Shown one piece after another: positions 1 to 5,244 of a DNA stretch of 5,244 nt; position 1 is the stretch's first letter; the number at the start of each line of letters is the position of its first letter. The DNA comes from Bacteroidota bacterium (GTDB taxonomy: Bacteria; Bacteroidota; Bacteroidia; Chitinophagales; Chitinophagaceae). Under the pieces are notes generated by a model. It was not told the origin of the DNA, made no database searches, and was given only the letters and a program-made list of their open reading frames with translations. A program made the position numbers and the translations under genes. The stretch is taken from the NCBI GenBank assembly GCA_028877045.1, contig JAGWPQ010000289.1, positions 1 to 5,244 of the forward strand. Direction: 5' to 3'.

Positions 1-513
1 GGGCTGACCAACTTCGGCCAAACGTTCCGCAAATTTTAATAATACCAATTCGCCTCTTTCCTTGAACTGAATGGCACGTCCCTTAAACTGAACATAGGCT
101 TTTACTTTATTGCCATCCTGTAAAAACTTTTCTGCGTGTTTTGCTTTAAAATCAAAGTCATGATCATCAGTGCCGGGCGTGAAACGAATTTCTTTCACCT
201 CGCTTTGCTTGGCATTGGCCTTCATTTCCTTTTCTTTCTTCTTCTTTTCGTAGAGGAATTTTTTATAATCGATCACTTTGCAAACAGGAGGATCGGCATT
301 GGGTGAAATCTCCACCAGATCCATTTCCTGTTGTTGTGCGATCTTCAATGCTTCCTGAATAGGATAAATACCTACTGTGATATTTTCGCCAACTAATCGA
401 ACCTGCAATGAACGTATCCTTTCGTTAATTCTGTGTTCGGGTTCCTGTTGTCTTTGAAATCTGGGGTTGAACCTTCCTCCACCCCCGCTTCCACCTCTAA
501 ATGGTAATGCCAT
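1..513 (-). CDS. infC: Translation initiation factor IF-3 (partial, C-terminus cut by window edge)
   Basis: IF-3 binds the 30S ribosomal subunit, keeps it apart from 50S and checks start-codon and initiator-tRNA pairing. The 171 residues visible read in frame to base 1, so only a short C-terminal tail is missing (family members are about 170-200 residues). A Gly/Arg/Phe-rich start (residues 6-20) precedes the N-domain, beginning at HRINERIR (27-34). The IF-3 signature is at 79-92 (KVIDYKKFLYEKKK), where the usual Gly after the Tyr is Lys. A Lys/Glu-rich linker helix (about 87-106) leads to the C-domain, with EIRFTPG (108-114), DHDFDFKAKHAEKF (117-130) and VQFKGR (141-146). The ATG at 511-513 is the only possible start: an in-frame TAA lies 24 bases upstream with no other start codon between. 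There is no Shine-Dalgarno sequence. It lies 50 bp behind thrS on the same strand and is probably co-transcribed with it, as in the common thrS-infC-rpmI-rplT order. The family is certain. Confidence 0.97.
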   Translation of the reverse strand, partial: MALPFRGGSGGGGRFNPRFQRQQEPEHRINERIRSLQVRLVGENITVGIYPIQEALKIAQQQEMDLVEISPNADPPVCKVIDYKKFLYEKKKKEKEMKANAKQSEVKEIRFTPGTDDHDFDFKAKHAEKFLQDGNKVKAYVQFKGRAIQFKERGELVLLKFAERLAEVGQP

Positions 514-539
514 TAATACTTGTTTGGTTAAAAATTAAT

Positions 540-555
540 TTATTAAAAATAATAA
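540..555 (-). other. AT-only inverted repeat in the thrS-infC spacer
   Basis: On the transcribed (minus) strand the spacer contains TTATTA-TTTT-TAATAA, a perfect 6-bp stem with a 4-base loop made only of A and T. It starts 8 bases after the thrS stop codon and ends 26 bases before the infC ATG. Such a stem would be weak, and in so AT-rich a spacer it may be chance. It does not look like an intrinsic terminator, because it has no GC stem and no uridine tract directly after it, so read-through into infC is expected. Confidence 0.2.
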
Positions 556-563
556 GAAATATC

Positions 564-2501
564 TTATTCTGATGATTTACGTTCACGTATTTCATTCACA
601 ATTAGATCTATAAATGCCGAAACTGTTTGTGTGCCTGCATCTCCCTTACCCTGCCGGCGAACAGAAAGTGCATTTTCATTCATTTCTTTTTCGCCAACAA
701 CCAACATGTACGGCACACGGCTTAATTCGGCTTCACGAATTTTCTTGCCTATCTTTTCGCTACGTTCATCGATCTCTACTCTTATTCCGGCTGCACGAAG
801 TTTTGATTTTACTTCATTGACATAAGGCATAAACTTATCGCTGATAGGTAAAATTTTTACCTGTAAAGGTGCTAACCAAACAGGGAATTTTCCTGCATAA
901 TGTTCTAATAAAAATCCGATAAAACGTTCATGTGTTCCTAAAGGTGCACGATGTATGATCAATGGAATATCAGTATCGTTTTGCTGAGTGGTATAATTTA
1001 ATTTGAACTTGCGTCCTGAATTAAAATCAACCTGATTGGTAGCTAGTGTAAACTCTCTTCCAATAGTACTCCAAATTTGCACATCGATCTTTGGTCCGTA
1101 GAATGCAGCTTCATCAGGTACTTCAACAAAAGGTGTATTGGTATCAATCAAAACCTGGCGAACCATTGCTTCTGTTTCTTTCCACAACTCAGGTTCATCC
1201 ACATATTTCTGCCCTAATTTTTCGGGAGCATGCAACGATAAACGCATTACATATTTATCTATTCCAAATATTTTGAAATATTTTAAATACATATCATTCA
1301 CCGCTTTGAATTCCTGAAAGAATTGTTCTTTGGTACAATAAATATGTGCATCGTTCATGTGCAAACAACGCACACGCATCAATCCAAATAATTCACCGCT
1401 TTGTTCGTAGCGGTAACAGGTTCCGTATTCTGCCAAACGATAAGGAAGATCTTTATAACTCTTTGGCTCGGCATCATAAATTTTATGATGATGCGGACAG
1501 TTCATCGCCTTTAAATAATATTTTTCGCCATCCATTTCCATTGGAGGAAACATACTGTCGGCATAGTAAGGCAAATGACCACTGGTGAGGTATAAATTTT
1601 CTTTGGCGATATGCGGAGTAACAACACGTTTATATCCTGCAGCTTCTTCGGTTTCTTTGGCTAATTTTTCTAACTCTTCGATAATGATGGTTCCGTTAGG
1701 CATCCACAAAGGCAAGCCGGGACCAACATCATCATCCATGGTAAAAATACTTAACTCTTTTCCAAGCTTTCTGTGATCACGTTTCTTGGCTTCTTCAAGC
1801 ATGGCAAGGTATTCGTCCAATTCTTTTTGATTGGGGAATGTGATGCCGTATAAACGTGTAAGCTGTTTATTTTTTTCATCGCCTTTCCAATATGCACCGG
1901 CAATATTGGTTAATTTGATGGCTTTAATTAAACCGGTATTCGGGATATGCGGCCCGCGGCACAGATCGGTAAAACTTCCCTGCGAATAAAAAGTGATCTC
2001 GCCATCATTTAAATTATTCAGCAGATCCAATTTGTATTCATCGCCTTTCTCTTCAAAATATTTTACTGCATCTGTTTTTGAAATTTCTTTCCTGATATAA
2101 ACATTTCCCTGCCTGGCCAATTCATTCATCTTCTTTTCCAATATCAATAAATCATCTTCCACCAATTTCCTGTCGCCCAAATCCATATCATAATAAAATC
2201 CTTTATCTAATGCAGGGCCTACCCAAAATTTCACGCCGGGAAAAACTGATTCAACTGCCTCTGCCATTAAATGCGCCGATGAATGCCAGAAAGTATTTTT
2301 GCCATCGGCATCATCCCATGTCAATAATTTTAAAGAAGCATCGGATTGAATAGGACGCGAAGAATCAACCACTACGCCATTTACAGAAGCTGCCAAAACT
2401 TTTCGTGCCAATCCTTCACTGATAGATTTTGCAATATCCAATGCAGTAATTCCGCTTTCAAATTGTTTTACTGCGCCATCGGGAAAACTAATGTTAATCA
2501 T
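564..2501 (-). CDS. thrS: Threonyl-tRNA synthetase, full length, with intact editing site
   Basis: Cytoplasmic class II aminoacyl-tRNA synthetase that joins threonine to tRNA-Thr. At 645 residues it has the usual bacterial length. Domains in order: TGS (about 1-60); editing/SAD domain (about 62-225) with its metal-type residues HSSAH (H73, H77) and CRGPH (C181, H185), so clearance of mischarged serine should work; catalytic core (about 245-540); anticodon-binding domain (about 545-640). In the core, motif 1 ends at TPHI (295-298), the zinc ligands are C335, H386 and H517, motif 2 carries YRYEQSGE (363-370), and motif 3 is HRAPLGTHERF with R526. Two stretches differ from the common sequences: RVRCLHMNDAHIY (376-388) where many bacteria have RVRGFTQDDAHIF, and GTHERF (522-527) where GSMERF is frequent. 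The start is fixed by an in-frame TGA 15 bases upstream. It is the first gene of a likely thrS-infC transcript and is divergent from the secreted protein at 2643. Confidence 0.98.
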   Translation of the reverse strand: MINISFPDGAVKQFESGITALDIAKSISEGLARKVLAASVNGVVVDSSRPIQSDASLKLLTWDDADGKNTFWHSSAHLMAEAVESVFPGVKFWVGPALDKGFYYDMDLGDRKLVEDDLLILEKKMNELARQGNVYIRKEISKTDAVKYFEEKGDEYKLDLLNNLNDGEITFYSQGSFTDLCRGPHIPNTGLIKAIKLTNIAGAYWKGDEKNKQLTRLYGITFPNQKELDEYLAMLEEAKKRDHRKLGKELSIFTMDDDVGPGLPLWMPNGTIIIEELEKLAKETEEAAGYKRVVTPHIAKENLYLTSGHLPYYADSMFPPMEMDGEKYYLKAMNCPHHHKIYDAEPKSYKDLPYRLAEYGTCYRYEQSGELFGLMRVRCLHMNDAHIYCTKEQFFQEFKAVNDMYLKYFKIFGIDKYVMRLSLHAPEKLGQKYVDEPELWKETEAMVRQVLIDTNTPFVEVPDEAAFYGPKIDVQIWSTIGREFTLATNQVDFNSGRKFKLNYTTQQNDTDIPLIIHRAPLGTHERFIGFLLEHYAGKFPVWLAPLQVKILPISDKFMPYVNEVKSKLRAAGIRVEIDERSEKIGKKIREAELSRVPYMLVVGEKEMNENALSVRRQGKGDAGTQTVSAFIDLIVNEIRERKSSE

Positions 2502-2533
2502 ACTTTTTCTTACTCAAATCAAAAAATGAAATG

Positions 2534-2541
2534 CGAAAGTA
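2534..2541 (-). promoter_or_regulatory. Candidate -7 element of the thrS promoter
   Basis: TACTTTCG on the minus strand matches the Bacteroidota -7 consensus TAnnTTTG in all but one defined position. It lies 32 bases upstream of the thrS ATG, giving a leader of roughly 25 nt. I could not find a clear TTG-type -33 element 19-21 bases further upstream, so the call rests on the -7 match and position alone. There is no T-box-like or riboswitch-like leader in the space available. Confidence 0.4.
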
Positions 2542-2630
2542 ACAAATCAATCGCAGAGAATTGCTTTAGAGCGGATATTCATTCCAAAAAACTTAACGGT
2601 TCTTTATATGCAAACTATTTACGCTGTGCT

Positions 2631-2638
2631 TAGATTTG
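2631..2638 (+). promoter_or_regulatory. TAnnTTTG match just before the secreted-protein gene
   Basis: TAGATTTG fits the Bacteroidota -7 consensus exactly, but it ends only 4 bases before the ATG at 2643. If it is used, transcription would start at or within a few bases of the start codon and the mRNA would be practically leaderless. No convincing TTG lies 19-21 bases upstream. It may equally be a chance match in AT-rich DNA. Confidence 0.28.
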
Positions 2639-2642
2639 TTGA

Positions 2643-3815
2643 ATGAGATTGACTTTTACACTCGTTCTGCTATTTTCGTTCTCATCCTTCTCTTATGCAC
2701 AAAAGCTTACAGGCATTTGGCGCGGATATTTTATGCAACAAGATCGGTTCAATCCATCAACTGGTAAATTTGACGAAGAAAGATACAAATACGAAGTTCA
2801 AATCAATCAGCTTAAAGATAATAATTTAGAAGGCGTTACTTATTCGTATAAATCGATAGTATTTTATGGCAAAGCTTCATTGCACGGACGTTTCACGCCA
2901 TCAACGAAAAATGTTTTGTTGAAAGAAACAAAGATGCTTGATTTAAAAATAAGCGATCATTCTGTTGCCTGTTTAATGACCTGTTATCTCGATTATTCTA
3001 AATCGGGAAAATTGGAAACGCTTTCGGGTACGTACACCAGTCAAAATCAGGATGACAAAACTGATTGCGGCAGCGGTACCATTTATCTTGAAAAAGTAAA
3101 GACAAGCGATTTTGAAAAAGAACCTTTTTTATTGAAAAATAGTCCTAAGAAAAATCAAACCAATTCTGTAAAAAAAGATTCTGTAATAAATAAAAAAACA
3201 GATCAGCATCTCATCCCCAAAAAATCAACAGTAATCCCTCCTAAAAAAAATAATGTTGCCAAGGCTCCTGTTGTAAAAAAAAGTGACAATAAAAATAATA
3301 TCACAAAGAAACCCGGGTTGCAGAAAGATAGTACACATCCCGAAAAAATAATTTCATCATTTACAGATACGGGAAGAAGAAAAGAAAATACCATCAGTAA
3401 AAATATTTCACCTCTTGTTAAAGCATTCCCCATTCCAAGAGTTTTAAAAGAAAGAGCCAACAGTTTAATTAAAACACTTGAGATCGATGAAAAGGATGTA
3501 CAGATTGATTATTATGATAATGGTGAAATTGATAACGATACCATCACTGTTTATCATAATAACGAATTGGTGGTTGATAAAGGAAGATTAAGTTACAGTC
3601 CCATCACGATACATATCCATCTGGACGAAACGAATCCTATTCACGAGATTATTACCGTAGCCGATAATTTAGGCGATGTGCCGCCCAACACCGCATTGAT
3701 GGTAATTACAACACCCGGCAGAAAAAGGTATGAGATCTTTATTACTTCGGATGAAAAAACAAATGCAAAAGTTATTTTGGAATATAAACCCAAGAAGCCT
3801 GTAAAATTGTATTGA
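2643..3815 (+). CDS. Secreted protein of unknown function: lipocalin-like domain, Lys-rich linker, C-terminal beta domain
   Basis: Function unknown. Residues 1-19 form a Sec signal peptide (hydrophobic core TLVLLFSFSSF, probable cleavage SYA|Q at 19/20) with no lipobox cysteine, so the product should be periplasmic or secreted. Residues 21-152 alternate short polar and hydrophobic strands and open with a G-x-W motif (G24-W26); this suggests a small lipocalin-like beta-barrel, by pattern only. This part holds three cysteines (C110, C114, C142), so one disulfide is possible. Residues 163-260 are low-complexity, rich in Lys, Asn, Ser and Pro, with repeated KK pairs, and probably disordered. Residues 262-383 form a second, beta-rich domain with DYYDNGEIDNDTITVY (289-304) and a conserved-looking DNLGDVPPNTALMVIT (341-356). 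I recognise this type from uncharacterised Bacteroidota proteins. The start is certain because an in-frame TGA directly touches the ATG. It diverges from thrS and converges, without any gap, on the lipoprotein at 3816-4388. Confidence 0.85.
   Translation: MRLTFTLVLLFSFSSFSYAQKLTGIWRGYFMQQDRFNPSTGKFDEERYKYEVQINQLKDNNLEGVTYSYKSIVFYGKASLHGRFTPSTKNVLLKETKMLDLKISDHSVACLMTCYLDYSKSGKLETLSGTYTSQNQDDKTDCGSGTIYLEKVKTSDFEKEPFLLKNSPKKNQTNSVKKDSVINKKTDQHLIPKKSTVIPPKKNNVAKAPVVKKSDNKNNITKKPGLQKDSTHPEKIISSFTDTGRRKENTISKNISPLVKAFPIPRVLKERANSLIKTLEIDEKDVQIDYYDNGEIDNDTITVYHNNELVVDKGRLSYSPITIHIHLDETNPIHEIITVADNLGDVPPNTALMVITTPGRKRYEIFITSDEKTNAKVILEYKPKKPVKLY
3126..3422 (+). repeat. Low-complexity segment coding for the Lys-rich linker, with many A-tracts
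   Basis: This part of the secreted-protein gene is strongly A-rich on the coding strand. It includes A7 runs at 3170-3176 and 3192-3198 and A8 runs at 3243-3250 and 3275-3282. The protein shows seven KK pairs, at residues 169, 177, 184, 193, 201, 212 and 222, that is every 7-11 residues. There is no exact DNA repeat unit; the regularity is in amino-acid composition. The reading frame is open throughout. Confidence 0.6.
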
Positions 3816-3818
3816 TCA
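3813..3818. other. Abutting stop codons of two convergent genes (TGATCA)
   Basis: TGA at 3813-3815 ends the plus-strand secreted protein. TCA at 3816-3818 is the TGA of the minus-strand lipoprotein. Together they form the palindrome TGATCA with no spacer. Neither side shows a GC-rich hairpin with a T-run; a T7 run at 3819-3825 follows the plus-strand stop, but inside the opposite gene. Transcripts of the two genes are therefore likely to overlap at their 3' ends. Confidence 0.9.
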
Positions 3819-4388
3819 TTTTTTTCTGAAATCAAGTGTGTCGGTTATTTTTCCGCAGTCAGGCATTGTTTTGGGCAGATAAGGATTTTTGGTTTCTGTT
3901 GAATTACTTAACCATGTTGCACCCGCTCCATCAAAAACATCATCGCATTTTTGCCGATAAATTATTTCTTTATTGTATTGAACCAATTTTATAAGGTCAT
4001 ATAATTGTTCACTCAATGTATAAAACGATTTGCGTTTGTTTTCGATATCCTGCTCACCAATAATTCCCTGCAATTCTCCTGAAACATTAGCTGCAGCTGT
4101 TCTTGCAGTCTCAGTGGTTGCACTGTCAAACATCAGCAAATTAAAATTCAAACTGTCGGCATCAGTTATTAAAGCCCTGGAATAATGATTGATTGATGTA
4201 TCGCTTTCGGTAATAAAATTATTTTTCAAATGATAATAATCATCCATCAGTTTAGAGAAAGCCTCATTGAATGGTTGCGAGCTTACGATATTATTCAAAG
4301 ATTTTTTTTCAGATGTTTGTTGAGATGAATCGCCATTACCGCAGGCAGCAAGCATTGCAATCAATCCGAAAACGATAAGTTTTTTCAT
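3816..4388 (-). CDS. Lipoprotein with a DUF3347-like domain
   Basis: A 190-residue lipoprotein of unknown function. The signal is classical: MKK, a hydrophobic core, then the lipobox LAAC (13-16), so C16 should be lipidated; the residues after it (GNGDSSQQ) form a flexible tether. Residues about 38-140 look helical (FNEAFSKLMDDYYHLKNNF at 40-58, then DADSLNFNLL and an Ala-rich helix near 94-110). The C-terminal part, QKCDDVFDGAGATWLSN (146-162) followed by NPYLPKTMPDCGK (168-180), matches what I remember of DUF3347: Tyr..Cys-Pro-Met..GAxWLSN..NPYfG..M..CG. The match is from memory and not a profile search. Two cysteines (C148, C178) and M175 are kept, but Pro-Met after the first Cys is replaced by Asp-Asp. 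DUF3347 domains also occur in or near copper/heavy-metal efflux proteins of Bacteroidota, but no such gene is visible here. The start is fixed by an in-frame TGA 9 bases upstream. It diverges from the ABC-F gene. Confidence 0.82.
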   Translation of the reverse strand: MKKLIVFGLIAMLAACGNGDSSQQTSEKKSLNNIVSSQPFNEAFSKLMDDYYHLKNNFITESDTSINHYSRALITDADSLNFNLLMFDSATTETARTAAANVSGELQGIIGEQDIENKRKSFYTLSEQLYDLIKLVQYNKEIIYRQKCDDVFDGAGATWLSNSTETKNPYLPKTMPDCGKITDTLDFRKK

Positions 4389-4405
4389 GGGTAATCATTG
4401 TTTCT

Positions 4406-4437
4406 CAAAAGTAAATCAAAAATTAATGCTCATCCAA
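4406..4437 (-). promoter_or_regulatory. Promoter of the DUF3347-like lipoprotein gene
   Basis: On the minus strand TTG (4437-4435) is followed after 21 bases by TACTTTTG (4413-4406). This fits the Bacteroidota pattern TTG-N19-21-TAnnTTTG well and is the best promoter in the window. The -7 element ends 17 bases before the ATG at 4388, so the leader would be only about 10-14 nt. That is short but normal where no Shine-Dalgarno sequence is used. Confidence 0.55.
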
Positions 4438-4438
4438 T

Positions 4439-4446
4439 TACCTTTG
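4439..4446 (+). promoter_or_regulatory. Candidate -7 element of the ABC-F gene promoter
   Basis: TACCTTTG matches the Bacteroidota -7 consensus TAnnTTTG exactly and lies 22 bases before the ATG at 4469, giving a leader of roughly 16 nt. No TTG is present 19-21 bases upstream. It sits one base away from the -33 element of the opposite promoter, so the two promoters occupy the same short stretch. Confidence 0.5.
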
Positions 4447-4468
4447 CGGCTTAAATTTTTAGAATCTT

Positions 4469-5244
4469 ATGTTGATCGGTTTACAAAATGTAACATTTGA
4501 ATTTGGTGCAAGATTAATTGTGGAAGATGCGACCTGGCATATTAATCCGGGCGAAAGGATTGGTTTGATAGGTTACAACGGAACCGGCAAATCAACGCTA
4601 TTAAAGGTTTTGGTAGGCGAATATCTTCCATCGAAAGGCACTGTCGAAAAAGGCCGCGAAACCACGATCGGTTATTTGCATCAGGATCTGTTAAGTTTTG
4701 ATACCGACGATTCTATTTTGGAAGTGGCCATGGGCGCTTTCGAAAAAGTAAAGCAATTGGAAAAAGAAATTGAACTGCTGGGAATAGAATTAGAAAAAAC
4801 ATCTGACGAAAAATTGTTGCATGAGTATTCCGATAAGCTGCATGAACTGGAAATGCTGGGCGGATATACAATTCACCATCGTTCAGAAGAAGTGTTGCAG
4901 GGATTAGGTTTTGCAAATGAAGATTTGAAACGGCCGTACAAAGAATTCAGCGGTGGATGGAGGATGCGTGTGCTGCTGGCGAAAATGATCTTGCAGCAAC
5001 CCGATGTTTTATTGATGGATGAACCTACCAACCACCTGGATCTTCCTTCCATCGAATGGCTGGAAAAATATTTACGTCATTATCAGGGTAGTGTTGTGAT
5101 CGTGAGCCATGATAAATTTTTCCTGAACCGAATGGTAAATAAAATTGTTGAATTGTATCAGCAACAACTGCATATTTATGTTGGAGATTATGAATATTAC
5201 GAACGTGAAAAAGAAATAAGAGTTGAGTTGCAACAGAAGGCTTA
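4469..5244 (+). CDS. ABC-F family ATPase, N-terminal nucleotide-binding domain (partial)
   Basis: ABC-F proteins are soluble, have two ATPase domains and no membrane part, and act on the ribosome (translation factors or antibiotic-resistance proteins). The 258 visible residues cover the first ATPase domain: Walker A GYNGTGKS (35-42), Q-loop Q72, a charged helical arm-like insertion (about 92-130), the ABC signature as SGGWRMR (161-167), Walker B VLLMDEP (180-186) running into the TNHLD of this family (187-191), and the H-switch SHD (213-215). The start of the interdomain linker helix is seen from about residue 240 (YEYYEREKE). All catalytic residues are present. The gene leaves the window after two bases of codon 259 (TA, probably Tyr); full-length relatives have about 530-650 residues. 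The ATG at 4469 is fixed by an in-frame TAG 9 bases upstream. I cannot tell a housekeeping type (Uup/YdiF/EttA-like) from a resistance type without the linker, so no symbol is given. Confidence 0.95.
   Translation, partial: MLIGLQNVTFEFGARLIVEDATWHINPGERIGLIGYNGTGKSTLLKVLVGEYLPSKGTVEKGRETTIGYLHQDLLSFDTDDSILEVAMGAFEKVKQLEKEIELLGIELEKTSDEKLLHEYSDKLHELEMLGGYTIHHRSEEVLQGLGFANEDLKRPYKEFSGGWRMRVLLAKMILQQPDVLLMDEPTNHLDLPSIEWLEKYLRHYQGSVVIVSHDKFFLNRMVNKIVELYQQQLHIYVGDYEYYEREKEIRVELQQKA

Noticed and set aside
511..520. A non-standard AUU start for infC, as in E. coli autoregulation
   Set aside because: An ATT overlaps the start region but is out of frame; the ATG at 511-513 is the only in-frame start after the upstream TAA.
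614..1776. Several plus-strand open frames of 60-80 codons inside thrS
   Set aside because: They lie antisense to a full-length, clearly conserved ThrRS, have compositions without domain character and no start signals; they are shadows of the real gene.
2346..2633. Plus-strand 95-codon frame from the 5' end of thrS into the divergent spacer
   Set aside because: Most of it is antisense to the TGS domain region of thrS and the rest covers the thrS promoter region; the translation has no recognisable domain or signal.
2502..2642. T-box, riboswitch or small RNA in the leader of thrS
   Set aside because: The spacer is 141 bp, AT-rich, lacks T-box-like conserved sequence and strong stems, and the likely promoter leaves only about 25 nt of leader.
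3800..3830. Intrinsic terminator between the convergent genes
   Set aside because: There is a T7 run and a short AAAAT/ATTTT pairing, but no GC-rich stem; not enough to call a terminator.
3203..3835. Minus-strand frames inside the secreted-protein gene, one with a hydrophobic translation
   Set aside because: The hydrophobic stretch is simply the complement of Lys codons (AAA read as TTT, Phe); the plus-strand gene explains the DNA fully.
4713..4916. Minus-strand 67-codon frame inside the ABC-F gene
   Set aside because: It is antisense to the arm region of a clearly conserved ATPase and shows no features of its own.
1..5244. A new defence, mobile or biosynthetic system
   Set aside because: Every gene is either conserved translation machinery or one of two envelope proteins; there are no transposase, integrase, toxin, nuclease, tRNA, direct-repeat or array signs and no sharp change in composition apart from the Lys-rich linker.

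Overview
The window is a stretch of AT-rich chromosome, most likely from a member of the Bacteroidota and probably close to the Chitinophagaceae. The evidence is: no Shine-Dalgarno sequence before any of the five genes; promoter elements of the Bacteroidota type (TAnnTTTG) in the divergent intergenic regions; a 'YA|Q' signal peptide; and two secreted or lipid-anchored protein types that I associate with this phylum. The family-level placement is inference.

There are five genes and almost no spare DNA. Positions 1-513 (minus) hold most of infC (translation initiation factor IF-3); its C-terminus is cut off by the left edge. Just upstream of it in transcription, 564-2501 (minus) is a full-length thrS (threonyl-tRNA synthetase). 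The thrS-infC order, 50 bp apart, is the classical translation cluster that usually continues into rpmI and rplT, here beyond the left edge. A 141-bp divergent spacer follows. Then 2643-3815 (plus) encodes a secreted protein of unknown function with three parts: a lipocalin-like N-terminal domain, a lysine-rich linker and a C-terminal beta-rich domain. It converges with 3816-4388 (minus), a lipoprotein with a DUF3347-like domain; the two stop codons abut with no base between them. An 80-bp divergent spacer with closely packed opposing promoter elements separates the lipoprotein from 4469-5244 (plus), the first nucleotide-binding domain of an ABC-F ATPase that runs off the right edge.

Functionally, the flanks are translation genes (charging of tRNA-Thr, initiation, and an ABC-F protein of a family that acts on ribosomes). 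The middle pair are cell-envelope proteins without a visible link to them. All five starts are well fixed, because each has an in-frame stop a short way upstream and no other ATG, GTG or TTG in between.

I see no mobile element, CRISPR array, RNA gene or defence-type cassette, and no convincing new system. The most interesting points are the modular secreted protein, the DUF3347 protein that lacks the usual Cys-Pro-Met motif, the variant active-site motifs of ThrRS, and the very compact gene junctions.
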